The position numbers and the translations under genes are program-made. The notes under the pieces are model-generated. The model was not told the origin of the DNA and did not search any database. It was given only the letters and a program-made list of their open reading frames with translations. From NCBI RefSeq assembly GCF_025685605.1, contig NZ_JAGTUT010000001.1, positions 992,001 through 1,056,000 on the forward strand: a DNA stretch of 64,000 nt, in the 5' to 3' direction. Shown here in pieces: positions 43,385 to 52,012 of the stretch (the first letter of the stretch is position 1; each line of letters opens with the position of its first letter). The stretch comes from Granulicella arctica. GTDB taxonomy: Bacteria > Acidobacteriota > Terriglobia > Terriglobales > Acidobacteriaceae.

Positions 43385-44998
43385 CTAAGGAAGCGTTGAC
43401 TCGAAGACTTTGTAACGGTGCTCGAGCTCCCACTGCTGGGTGGCCTTGTCGCTGGATCTCAAGAAGGCCTGGCAGGTTGCATTTGGGGTTTCGGCTCCGA
43501 CGGGTTGGGTGGCACAGGCGAAGGTTGTTCGGGTGAAGTTGTCGGGCTGCTGCCAGAGGCTGGGGCCAGCGAGGAAGCTGTGCTCGAGCGAGGTGCGGGC
43601 CACGGTTTTGAGGTCGAGGTAGCTGAGGCTGAAGTCGGTGGCGGCGCGGGCGTACTCGTGCGTGAGGTTGATGCGGGAGACACCTTCGTCGTCGGTGGAG
43701 AGGGCGAAGGGGACGTGGGCTTTGCGGTACGCCGGGAGGGAGTGGTGGTTGAGGGTGACGCCGAGGATGCCGTCGTTCGAGGTGAGGTTAATCTCGACCA
43801 TGATGTGGCGATCGGCCATCTCCTTGAGGAGGGTGTCGGGATCTTTCTCGTACATGATGTCGACGCCGTGGCCGATGCGTTCGGCGTGGCCGAGTTCGAC
43901 GGCCTCGCGGATGTGGAAGCGGAGACCGGAGGGCGGGACGAGGCCGGGGGCGAGTTCGCCGGCGTGGAGGGAGATGTGGACCTTGGGATAGACGGTGTGG
44001 AGGTAGTCCAGCATGAGCATCTGGCGGTGGTACTCGGACATGGCGAGGCGGGCATCCTCGGGCTGGACGAAGTTGATGCCGACCACGGTGGGGTCAACGG
44101 AGGCGAGTTCAAAGTAGAGGAGGGTCTGGGCGAAGACCTGCTCGGGCGGAAAGGCGCGGAGGACCTGACCGAGAAAGCGGATCTGGACGGCGCAGGCGGG
44201 AGTAGCGGCAGGCGTGCCGCAGTGCTCGATGTGCGCTCGGGTCGCGAGAGAGTCGGCGAGGTCCTTTTGATCCTGCGCGATGTTGCCGCGGAAGGCCGGG
44301 TTGGCGAGGAGCTGGTCGCGAAGGTGGGCCAGCTCTGCGGGAGTTGTTCCAGTGGGATCGCCGGCGGGGTTGAGGGCGGTGTCGTAGGGGGTGGCAGGCC
44401 ACCCTAGTTCCCTGCCCGCGCCGGCTGCGGCGTTGAAGTTCGGGGACTGCATGATCTCGAGGTACTGCTCGTTCTGATTGGCGGCGCGGGTGGCGACCTC
44501 GTCGAGCCATTCGCCGGCGTGATCCTTGAGACCACCGAAGCGGGCGAAGGTGGCGAAGAACTGATCGTGACCGCTCGTCCCGGGTGTAGGAACGAAGCTG
44601 CGCATCGAAAAGGCGTCGACGAGATCGTCGTAGAGCTTTTGATCCTTGAGCGTGGTGGCTGCGGCAACCTGACCCTCGGGACAGACGGCCTGGGGTGGGA
44701 GGCTGCGCGTGGTGCCGATATTCTTGGTAAGGCTCAGGGTTGTCGGGTTGATGCAAAGATTGTCAGCGACAGCGTTCTGGATGAAGGTTTCTGCGTAGAC
44801 GGCTCCGGAGAGATGCATGTGGAGGTCAGCGCCTTTGGGCATGCGAACGAGGAAGGCGTTGAGCTCGAGCGGGCTTGCTTTTGCGGCGTCGAAGGCTCGG
44901 ATGGCGCGCTGCGTCTGCGGCGATTGCGCGGCTCTTGTTTGAGCAAAGGAAGGCAGGGCAGCTAAGAGAAGCAGGGTGAGGCGGAGGTGGCGGCGCAT
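43385..44998 (-). CDS. Secreted adenosine deaminase-like enzyme (ADGF type)
   Basis: A 537-aa enzyme with a signal peptide (RLTLLLLAALPSFAQ) and the deaminase motifs DLHMHLSG (zinc ligands), HISLHAGEL, ERIGHGVDIM and FALSTDDEGVSR. Its length and the long insertion after the first motif match the secreted ADGF/CECR1-like group rather than the cytoplasmic type at 15182. It would deaminate adenosine in the periplasm or medium before uptake. GAGGA lies 6 bases before the ATG at 44998. Confidence 0.87.
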   Translation of the reverse strand: MRRHLRLTLLLLAALPSFAQTRAAQSPQTQRAIRAFDAAKASPLELNAFLVRMPKGADLHMHLSGAVYAETFIQNAVADNLCINPTTLSLTKNIGTTRSLPPQAVCPEGQVAAATTLKDQKLYDDLVDAFSMRSFVPTPGTSGHDQFFATFARFGGLKDHAGEWLDEVATRAANQNEQYLEIMQSPNFNAAAGAGRELGWPATPYDTALNPAGDPTGTTPAELAHLRDQLLANPAFRGNIAQDQKDLADSLATRAHIEHCGTPAATPACAVQIRFLGQVLRAFPPEQVFAQTLLYFELASVDPTVVGINFVQPEDARLAMSEYHRQMLMLDYLHTVYPKVHISLHAGELAPGLVPPSGLRFHIREAVELGHAERIGHGVDIMYEKDPDTLLKEMADRHIMVEINLTSNDGILGVTLNHHSLPAYRKAHVPFALSTDDEGVSRINLTHEYARAATDFSLSYLDLKTVARTSLEHSFLAGPSLWQQPDNFTRTTFACATQPVGAETPNATCQAFLRSSDKATQQWELEHRYKVFESTLP

Positions 44999-45212
44999 GA
45001 GACGTCCTCAATCTTGGATAGCGGAATGAAGATAAGGATACAGCGGGTTTGGCGGAAGAGCGTTGCATTGCTATACTTAGGGAGCGCCTGAGCTGCTGGC
45101 TCCTGTCAGTGGCGGAAATCCCCCGAACAGTTCCGACTGGAGGCAAGGATTAAGGCGAGAGAGTGTGCCCGGACGACCTTGGCGGTCCCGAAGCGCGGTT
45201 TGCAGTTGCCAA

Positions 45213-45287
45213 GGCCAGATAGCTCAGTGGTAGAGCGCGGCCCTGAAAAGGCCGGCGTCGGCGGTTCGATCCCGTCTCTGGCCACCA
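45213..45287 (+). tRNA. tRNA-Phe (anticodon GAA)
   Basis: A 75-nt cloverleaf. Acceptor GGCCAGA pairs with TCTGGCC, the D-stem is GCTC/GAGC, the anticodon stem is CGGCC/GGCCG around loop CTGAAAA, which puts GAA at positions 34-36, and the T-arm is GGCGG/CCGTC with TTCGATC. CCA is encoded. The integrase gene points toward its 3' end, so it is the likely insertion site of the element to its right. Confidence 0.95.
45263..45287 (+). other. Probable attachment core at the tRNA-Phe 3' end
   Basis: The T-arm and acceptor 3' half of tRNA-Phe is the usual crossover site for tyrosine integrases of tRNA-inserted elements. The integrase gene begins its minus-strand end only 72 bases away. The partner repeat must lie beyond the right edge, so the exact core is not visible. 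Confidence 0.5.
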
Positions 45288-45358
45288 CATTCTAAAGAAC
45301 TTAGCGGCAACCAAAGAGTTCGTGTTTTAGCCCGACGTACAAATAGCGTACATCTCGG

Positions 45359-46480
45359 CTACGCGAACTTTCCTACCTGTACTGCTCCCTGCTCTTCCGG
45401 CTTCGACTCCATCATGCTCCAGAGCACCTTGGCCGTTGTCCCGGTCTTGGTGATATGAGCACGTCCAAGCTTCGCGTAACGCTCTGTCATCTTGATGTTC
45501 GAATGACCGAGAAGCTTGGCGAGTTCGTAGAGATCGCCACCGTTCATCATGTACCAGGACGCAAAGGTGTGGCGCAGATCGTGGAACCAGAAGTTTCGAA
45601 TCTGGGCTCGTGTGAGTACATCCTCGAAGCTCCCTTCCAGTCTTTGCCTTCCACTCTTTTCACCCCGTGTTGGCGGGAAGATGCGATCTTCACCGATCAC
45701 CGCAGGGTAACGCCGAATCTCTTCAGCTAGCTCTGACGTCATGGGCACGTAACGTTCCTTACCCTTTTTCAACTTTGCTCTCACTGCAATCAGCTCTTCG
45801 CGGTACAGCACGTCCGACCAGCGGAGCCGATGAACCTCGGAAGAGCGCATCCCGGTGGAGACAGCGATCAATACAATCAGCCGCATCCGTAGATTGGTCT
45901 GATTGAGGTCCTTGGTTCCTTTCCGAAACATCCTTTCGTCAAGGGCCACCTTTAGTCTCTCGAGTTCTTCCTTCGAGAGGAAGCGTTCCCGCGAATCGTC
46001 GGGACGCCTTACCTCAACCATGTCGGCTGGATTACGTTCAAGACCAGTCTCCTTGGACCAGATGGTCGAAGCCTTCTTCATCAGATGATGCATGACGTTG
46101 AAGTGGCGTACGGCAGTGTTCTCCGCCAAGCCCCGCTTGCTCGTGAGGTTTTCGTACCAGCGCTGGACGTCAACACCGTCCACCTCCCGCACGAACATCC
46201 GACCCAACTCAGCCCGAATGCCCTCCACGATGCTCTTCTCTCGATCCGCAGAAGCCTTCTTGCTTCCGTAATGCAGCCAGTACCGATCAATCAAATCCGA
46301 CATGCTGTAATTGACCTCTTTCCTTACATCGAGGTGCCGGTTCTCATCGCGCAGCGAGAGCTTCTTACGCTCTACCTTCTTCGCGAGTTCGTCTGAGCCG
46401 TGAACCTTTGCGCTCTTATGGCGACCTCCTTCGCGCCAACGAACTTCATAAACTCCCTTTTCCTTCTTCAGAACAGACAT
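45359..46480 (-). CDS. int: Tyrosine recombinase / integrase
   Basis: A 373-aa phage-type integrase that inserts the element at tRNA-Phe. It has an N-terminal arm/SAM-like domain (residues about 60-140) and a catalytic domain with Arg212 (STGMRSSEV), Lys near 239, His300-x-x-Arg303 (FHDLRHTF), His326 (LGHS) and Tyr335 (TERYAKL), all present. I chose ATG 46480, with AGGAG 9 bases upstream, instead of the TTG at 46501. It is coupled closely to the excisionase-like gene before it. Confidence 0.93.
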   Translation of the reverse strand: MSVLKKEKGVYEVRWREGGRHKSAKVHGSDELAKKVERKKLSLRDENRHLDVRKEVNYSMSDLIDRYWLHYGSKKASADREKSIVEGIRAELGRMFVREVDGVDVQRWYENLTSKRGLAENTAVRHFNVMHHLMKKASTIWSKETGLERNPADMVEVRRPDDSRERFLSKEELERLKVALDERMFRKGTKDLNQTNLRMRLIVLIAVSTGMRSSEVHRLRWSDVLYREELIAVRAKLKKGKERYVPMTSELAEEIRRYPAVIGEDRIFPPTRGEKSGRQRLEGSFEDVLTRAQIRNFWFHDLRHTFASWYMMNGGDLYELAKLLGHSNIKMTERYAKLGRAHITKTGTTAKVLWSMMESKPEEQGAVQVGKFA

Positions 46481-46493
46481 ATCTGCTTCTCCT

Positions 46494-46718
46494 TTAGTCA
46501 ATGGTTTCGATTGTGTGTTGCTCGATGTAGCGTTCTAACGCCCGCATATCGAACCGCAACGCACGACCGACCTTGACGCAGGGGACCTCCCGTAACCGGG
46601 ACTTTCTGTAGACCGTGTCTACTTCAAGGCCCAGGTATTGGGCTGCCTCCTTGACGTTCAGGAGCCGCCTTCCAATGACTCCATTTGACACCAACTCAGT
46701 CGTCTTTTGGTAGAGCAT
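46494..46718 (-). CDS. Excisionase-like HTH protein (AlpA/MerR-like)
   Basis: A 74-aa DNA-binding protein with LLNVKEAAQYLGLEVDTVYR, the winged-helix helix-turn-helix of AlpA/excisionase proteins, followed by the wing VPCVKVGRALRFDMRALERY. It would direct excision or regulate int. ATG 46718 has GGAGG upstream and is preferred to the longer frame. It lies 13 bases before int on the same strand. Confidence 0.85.
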   Translation of the reverse strand: MLYQKTTELVSNGVIGRRLLNVKEAAQYLGLEVDTVYRKSRLREVPCVKVGRALRFDMRALERYIEQHTIETID

Positions 46719-47104
46719 TGTGCCTCCGATCCGTTGCTTGAGACCGCACACGGATTTCTTCATCCACGCAAACGCTGGCGGTTGTCGAAGTTGCTGGGGT
46801 GGCGATCGAAGGACGGAACCAACTCAGAAGTATTTCCCATGCGGCACCTCGCGTTGTCGATCAGCTTCAAGCGTGAAGTCTCCGCGAACTTCAGTCCAAT
46901 ACTTCTTTTCGATTTCGCCACAGTTTTTGTCTATGTCTACGGCACAAGACGATATGCAGACGGTTACCTCGAGGAGTCCGGTCTCCGCGAAGAGCCCAAT
47001 TGACATTTTTGATTTGTTGCCAAGAATAGGTTTTAGCGCAGGTTTTTCCACAGCCGATGCTTGGGCCTGTGGGATCGACGAAAGCCAGTGGAGTATCAAG
47101 GCCG
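46719..47104. other. Divergent regulatory region of the element
   Basis: A 386-base gap between the excisionase-like gene (-) and the LysR gene (+). It holds the promoters of both sides; one good plus-strand promoter is listed separately. Open frames here overlap in phase and have no family features. No inverted repeat longer than 8 bp was noticed. Confidence 0.5.
47000..47027 (+). promoter_or_regulatory. Candidate sigma-70 promoter for the LysR gene
   Basis: A perfect -35 TTGACA (47000-47005) is followed after 16 bases by AAGAAT (47022-47027, 4 of 6 matches). A start near 47035 would leave a 70-base leader before the LysR gene. Confidence 0.45.
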
Positions 47105-48055
47105 ATGTCAGATTCCCTCACATTTCGTCTCCTCCGATACATCAAGGCGGCCACTGAGACGCTTAATTTTACCCGCGCTGCTGAACAAGTCTTCGTCGCA
47201 CAGTCATCACTCAGTTCTCAAATCGGAAAGTTCGAAGACACCGTTGATCTCTTGCTATTCGTCCGTTTGCAGAATGGTCTAAAGCTCACCTCGGCGGGCC
47301 GCATAGTTGCGACCTTTGCAGAGAACACGCTGAGAGAGTGGGACCAAACTCTGGCAATGGCCCTCGCTGTCCAGCGCAATGAGGTGCCACCGTTGCGCCT
47401 CGGCTTCTCCTCTTTCATCAATGCGAAGCTCCTCGAGAGATTTCGAGAGAACTATGAAGGGATGTTCCCCGGATGCGTCATTCACCTGTGGAGCGGCGAT
47501 CCTCTGCTGTGCCTGCAACGACTCGATGCCAGGGCGCTCGACTGTGCGATTATTCCCCTGCCAGTGGATGCGACTCTCTACAACGTTCAGCAGATCGCTC
47601 AGTCTCCCTTAGTGGTTTGCATGCGGTCCGATGATGTACTCGCTGATCGTGCGCAACTCGACATTCATGAAGTAGCGGAACGCATCACAATATTCCGCGA
47701 CCCAGAGCTGCATCCCTCGGCACATACACGACTGGTAGAAATGTTCAAGGAAGTAGGCATCCCGATTCATTTAGCCTGCGCCGCTCGCACTCCCTCAGAG
47801 ATTCAATGGATGGTTAAAGAGCGCTACGGTCTTGCGCTGATCGACCAGCTAACGCCTCTTGATCCTGGCTTAATTACGCGACCAATTGCGGGTGTCAATT
47901 GGACGGCAGATACCGCCTTTGTTCATGCGAGCCACATGGATCATGTCGCGCTCCCATTCATCGAACGATTCTTTCAGCAGACCTGGTCAGCTTCGAGGAG
48001 AAGCAAGCGTCCGTCGAAGACGCGACATCCCGAGCAACTAGAGTTGCTCGGTTGA
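47105..48055 (+). CDS. LysR-family transcriptional regulator of the element
   Basis: A 316-aa LysR-type regulator. The winged HTH is at the N-terminus (LLRYIKAATETLNFTRAAEQ, then VAQSSLSSQIGKFED), and the co-inducer domain covers residues about 85-295. It begins with ATG 47105 (AAGG upstream). It lies directly before the secretion operon on the same strand, so it probably controls transfer genes in response to a small molecule. The ligand is unknown. Confidence 0.88.
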   Translation: MSDSLTFRLLRYIKAATETLNFTRAAEQVFVAQSSLSSQIGKFEDTVDLLLFVRLQNGLKLTSAGRIVATFAENTLREWDQTLAMALAVQRNEVPPLRLGFSSFINAKLLERFRENYEGMFPGCVIHLWSGDPLLCLQRLDARALDCAIIPLPVDATLYNVQQIAQSPLVVCMRSDDVLADRAQLDIHEVAERITIFRDPELHPSAHTRLVEMFKEVGIPIHLACAARTPSEIQWMVKERYGLALIDQLTPLDPGLITRPIAGVNWTADTAFVHASHMDHVALPFIERFFQQTWSASRRSKRPSKTRHPEQLELLG

Positions 48056-48176
48056 GCCCGTGACCGTAGCCATAGACAAAATGTGTGGCGAAATAGATAG
48101 GAACTGTTGGACGAGGAGATGAAGCGGCTTTAGGTTTCACTCATGGCGAAGCGAATACGCCATCAGGAGAATGCCA

Positions 48177-48521
48177 ATGCCACTTCGTTCATGCTTCCGA
48201 ACACACAATCTTCATCGAAAACTACTCCACGCAGCGCGTGTGATGGGGCCAACGCTTGTCGCGTTCGCCTTCGCAGGTGTTGCTCACGCCCAGGGAACGA
48301 TGGACTTCTCAGGAGCGCAAACGCTCATGGGAACGTTTAAGACCTTCGCAATATATGCGGGCGCCGTTATCTGTTTCGGCGGTCTGATTTTCGCCGGAAT
48401 CCGCATGATGAGCGGTCGGTTTCAGGATGCCATTCCAGGGCTCTTCGGCGCATTGTTCGGTGCCGGAGTTCTCGGTTGGGGAGCTGGCTGGATCGGATCC
48501 TTAACCGGGCAGTCGATGTAG
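48177..48521 (+). CDS. virB2: Type IV secretion pilin VirB2/TrbC
   Basis: A 114-aa prepilin. The long signal peptide (cut near VAHAQG) is followed by two hydrophobic helices (FAIYAGAVICFGGLIFAGIR and LFGALFGAGVLGWGAGW), the standard VirB2/TrbC shape. ATG 48177 is chosen because AGGAGA ends 6 bases before it; the ATG at 48171 is too close. It opens the transfer operon, about 120 bases after the LysR gene. Confidence 0.85.
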   Translation: MPLRSCFRTHNLHRKLLHAARVMGPTLVAFAFAGVAHAQGTMDFSGAQTLMGTFKTFAIYAGAVICFGGLIFAGIRMMSGRFQDAIPGLFGALFGAGVLGWGAGWIGSLTGQSM

Positions 48522-48536
48522 GAGGTGACATCGACC

Positions 48537-48800
48537 ATGACCAAGCGGGGAGAGCCGTTACCAATCAATCAAGCGCTGAATCGACCGAGAGCCAAGCTTG
48601 GTCTCGATCTTACAGCATGGATGGCGATCGTATTCGTCTGCGTAACGGTTTTCCTCGTTGGTTTTCGCTTGTTGGCGATGTTGGCCTTCCCGACGCTTGC
48701 GGTCGGCGCATGGCTCATCGTCCGTAAACACCCGAAGATGTTCCAACTGTGGGGCCTCAGCCTCAACCAGAAGAGCTACTATGACCCGCGTAAACACTGA
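48537..48800 (+). CDS. virB3: Type IV secretion protein VirB3/TrbD
   Basis: An 87-aa inner-membrane protein with two adjacent membrane segments (WMAIVFVCVTVFLVGFRLLA and LAFPTLAVGAWLIV), typical of VirB3. GGAGG lies 11 bases before ATG 48537. Its end overlaps the start of VirB4 by 20 bases, so the two are made together, which fits their known pairing. Confidence 0.85.
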   Translation: MTKRGEPLPINQALNRPRAKLGLDLTAWMAIVFVCVTVFLVGFRLLAMLAFPTLAVGAWLIVRKHPKMFQLWGLSLNQKSYYDPRKH

Positions 48801-51150
48801 GCAGCTCAAACATACTCCGTGGTTCGCCAAGGCAGGAGCGGCGTGCAGCATCGTTCCGATTGCGCGCTTTGTCGGGCCAGACATCTTCGCCCTCAAGGGC
48901 GGCGGTTACGGATGCCTGTTCGCTCTCACCGGCATCGACGAAGAGGGCTTGACCGACCAGGAGCTTGAGTCGCGAATGCGATCCATCGAAGGCTCGTTGC
49001 GCGGCCTGCCGGAGGGATCGTGCCTTTACCAGTACACCCGTGTGATGTCGGGGTTCGATCTTCCGCGTCAAGCCAGGTACCCGAACCCTGCCACGGAGGT
49101 ATTCGCGAGTGATCGCCTGATATTCCTTGAGAAGACGGCGGGCTTCCGCCGTATCGACCTGCACTGGTGCCTCACGCTGGAGCCGTCTAAGGTGAAAGCG
49201 TTTGAGCGGAAGCCGCAGGAAAACGCCGTAGACACGTCGCGGATGCTAGCAGACCTTGAGAAGACCGCAACCATCCTTCAGAGTCATCTTGGCAGCGCCA
49301 TTGGCTTGCAGCTTCTGGGTAAGAACGAAACCTTCCAGTTCTTCAGCTATCTATTCAACCTTGAAGAATGGGCGCAACAGGATCAGCTTAGCAGCGATGC
49401 CGGTGTGGACCGGCAGATCGTGAAAACTCCGATTGCATGGCACAGTGATTATCTCCAGGTCGGCAAGCGCCATGTGCAGATGTTTTCGCTGAAGACGACG
49501 CCGGAAGCGTCGAGACCCTGCCTCTTCTCCAGCCTGTTGACGCTCGATTGCGACAGCGTCCTGTGCTCGACCTGGAGGGTGAAATCCACTACCTCCGCCC
49601 GCAGCGAGATCGACGCACAGGAGAAGTTCATCTCGTTTTTCAAGGTCGGTGTACTGACCCGCGTGATGAGCGGGCGTGACACCGCTTCGCTCGAAACCGG
49701 GGCGGGTGCGAAGGCTGCCAATATCAATGTCGATGACCTGAGCGAAGTCATCCGCTCGCTCGACAAGAAGGCCCAGGGCGAATACTCCCTGCGGCTGCTG
49801 TTGGCAGCCCGCAACCAAGAGCAGCTGCGTAACACCGTCCCTGCTGTCCATCGGATCTTCGTCGATGCCCGAGCGCAGGTGATGGAGGAGACCCTTGGCA
49901 ACCTGTCAGCCTTTTATGCGATGTTTCCCGGGAATCACAAGTTCAATGTCTTTCCGCTATGGCTGGCGGAGGACCATCACGCGCGGCTCTCCTCTGTGTT
50001 CGCTCCGCACATCGGCCATCCCCACTCGGAAGACCTCGACAACGAGTACCTCAATATCTTCGAGACGCGTACCCGGACCCCGTTCTTTCAGGATGTGTAT
50101 GTGGACGGCGTACGCGTCATGCTCATCATCGGACCCACAGGGTCAGGAAAAAGCGTGGTGGGTAACGCCACCGTAGCCCTGGAGCAGAAATACGGTGGCT
50201 TCACCTACATCTTCGACATCGGCGGCAGCTACGAAAGCGTGGTGGAGCTGTACGGCGGCAAGGTTGATCGCGTAGGCAAAGACGGTCCGCGTGTGAATCC
50301 GTTCGCCCTGGAGCCGACCGAAAGCAATATCAAGTTTCTCTACTCGTTTATCAAACTCCTGCTCACCAATGGCGGCGCGGAGCTGGAGCCGGAAGACGAC
50401 GATGTGATCCATAAGGCCGTGCAGGATATGTACCTGCTCGACCCAGAGAACCGCCGTCTGTCCAATCTGTTTCTGCCGAAGAAACTCGACCGTTATCTGT
50501 CGAAGTGGGTTGGGAAAGGCATCTATAACGCCGTCTTCGACAACGTCGAAGACAGCCTCTCGCTGTCGCGTCTGCAATGCTTCGACTTCCAGGGCGTGAA
50601 CAACGAGCAGTATGCCGACCTGATCGAGCCGCTGATGGTATGGCTCCTCCGGCGTATCAATGACGTTCTGTACAACCCCGCCAATCTGGGCGTTCCCAAA
50701 CACATCCTCATCGAAGAGATCTTCTCTTCGATGAAGAACAAGCAATTGCTTGACGGCGCTCTCGCTTCCATCAAGACCGTTCGCAAGAACCTTGGCGGCG
50801 TCACCATGATCGGCCAGTCCGCAGACGATCTAGGTGCCAACGCAGACAGCATCGTCAACTCCTGCACGTCGTTCCTGTTCCTAAAGGACGCGACCTTCAA
50901 TCGGAAGCGGTATGCCGAGCTGTTCAAGATGAACGAACAGCAGATTGCGCTCTTTGAGAGTTTGCAGGACCGCGAAGGTCTCTACATGCGTCGCGACGGC
51001 ATCACCAAGGTCGTCACTTTGAACCTCGACAAGCGCAGTTACGCCACCTTCTCCACCAAGCCGAAGGACCGGGTGCGCCGGTCGAAGCTAATTGAAAAGT
51101 ACGGTCTCACCGAGGGCATCGATCGCTTTGCCCAGGGAGAGACTGTGTAA
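48781..51150 (+). CDS. virB4: Type IV secretion ATPase VirB4/TrbE
   Basis: A 789-aa ATPase that powers pilus assembly and substrate transfer. Walker A is intact at residues 451-458 (GPTGSGKS). The Walker B region reads KHILIEEIFSSM, with Glu-Glu in place of the common Asp-Glu. The C-terminal RAYE/helical parts are complete (SADDLGANADSIVNSC). The start at 48781 overlaps virB3. This is the largest protein of the apparatus and is of normal length. Confidence 0.92.
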   Translation: MTRVNTEQLKHTPWFAKAGAACSIVPIARFVGPDIFALKGGGYGCLFALTGIDEEGLTDQELESRMRSIEGSLRGLPEGSCLYQYTRVMSGFDLPRQARYPNPATEVFASDRLIFLEKTAGFRRIDLHWCLTLEPSKVKAFERKPQENAVDTSRMLADLEKTATILQSHLGSAIGLQLLGKNETFQFFSYLFNLEEWAQQDQLSSDAGVDRQIVKTPIAWHSDYLQVGKRHVQMFSLKTTPEASRPCLFSSLLTLDCDSVLCSTWRVKSTTSARSEIDAQEKFISFFKVGVLTRVMSGRDTASLETGAGAKAANINVDDLSEVIRSLDKKAQGEYSLRLLLAARNQEQLRNTVPAVHRIFVDARAQVMEETLGNLSAFYAMFPGNHKFNVFPLWLAEDHHARLSSVFAPHIGHPHSEDLDNEYLNIFETRTRTPFFQDVYVDGVRVMLIIGPTGSGKSVVGNATVALEQKYGGFTYIFDIGGSYESVVELYGGKVDRVGKDGPRVNPFALEPTESNIKFLYSFIKLLLTNGGAELEPEDDDVIHKAVQDMYLLDPENRRLSNLFLPKKLDRYLSKWVGKGIYNAVFDNVEDSLSLSRLQCFDFQGVNNEQYADLIEPLMVWLLRRINDVLYNPANLGVPKHILIEEIFSSMKNKQLLDGALASIKTVRKNLGGVTMIGQSADDLGANADSIVNSCTSFLFLKDATFNRKRYAELFKMNEQQIALFESLQDREGLYMRRDGITKVVTLNLDKRSYATFSTKPKDRVRRSKLIEKYGLTEGIDRFAQGETV

Positions 51151-51179
51151 CCAATTCCCAAACCAGAAAGGCCAGTGCC

Positions 51180-52010
51180 ATGAAACCACTTATCCCCATC
51201 GTCGTCTCCGCCGGACTCGCGCTGGCCTCTACCCAGTGCCATGCCGCCGATACACATCCTCTCCAACCGAATGCGCCTCGTACCGTCACCGTGTCCGAGG
51301 CGGACACGCCTCCTGTGATTCGCGCCGGCCTGCTGCAATCGACACTGATCGTCCTTCCCGCTGAGGAGAAGGTTGCTAACGTCTTCGCTGGCGACACCGT
51401 GGATTGGGTCTTCGATGGCGGCCACGTTGCCAGCCGATTCATCAGCGTCAAGCCCAAGGTTGCGAATGGATCGACAGACATCCACATCGTCTCTGACCAC
51501 GGAAACGAGTACACCTTGCAGCTGCATGAAATCTCAAGCGAGCCGGATGCCCACTTCGATTCCAAGGTCTTCATCGCGCCCGGCGACCAGGCGGCAAAGG
51601 ATCGCCTGACACAGCTTCCTGTCTTTGTGCCTGCCGCTGATTTGGACAAGGCCAAGCAGGAGGCAGCTACCGCTAAAGCTGCCCAGGCAGCAGAGCTAAA
51701 GGCCGAAGAGACGAAGGCCGAGCAATATAGGAGCCAATATCCCGGCAACCTCCACTTCGATTACACCTGGGACCAATCGAAGGGCAAATCTCTTGGCCTT
51801 CAGCAAATCTGGCGCGATGACAAATTCACGTACCTGCGCGGACAGTTCCAAGAAACGCCTGCCTTGTATGAAGTGAAGGACAAGAAGGGCTCGCTCATCA
51901 ACTTCGATTTCAGCAATGGCCTGTACACCGTGCCGAAACAGATGGACAACGGTTATCTCGCCATCGGTAAGCAGAAAGTCGAGTTTCATCGCGTGGGAGG
52001 GGCAAACTAG
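51180..52010 (+). CDS. virB9: Type IV secretion protein VirB9/TrbG
   Basis: A 276-aa periplasmic/outer-membrane core protein with a signal peptide (cut near CHAAD). The N-terminal domain starts TVTVSEADTPPVIRAGLLQ and the C-terminal one contains NLHFDYTWDQSKG and YLAIGKQKVEFHR. A Lys/Ala/Glu-rich helical stretch joins them. AAAGG is upstream. In most VirB operons this gene follows virB8; here it follows virB4. Confidence 0.85.
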   Translation: MKPLIPIVVSAGLALASTQCHAADTHPLQPNAPRTVTVSEADTPPVIRAGLLQSTLIVLPAEEKVANVFAGDTVDWVFDGGHVASRFISVKPKVANGSTDIHIVSDHGNEYTLQLHEISSEPDAHFDSKVFIAPGDQAAKDRLTQLPVFVPAADLDKAKQEAATAKAAQAAELKAEETKAEQYRSQYPGNLHFDYTWDQSKGKSLGLQQIWRDDKFTYLRGQFQETPALYEVKDKKGSLINFDFSNGLYTVPKQMDNGYLAIGKQKVEFHRVGGAN

Positions 52011-52012
52011 CC

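Noticed and set aside
45106..45288. Frame antisense to tRNA-Phe beginning MVARDGIEPPTPAFSG
   Set aside because: This is a well-known false protein produced by translating the complement of a tRNA gene.
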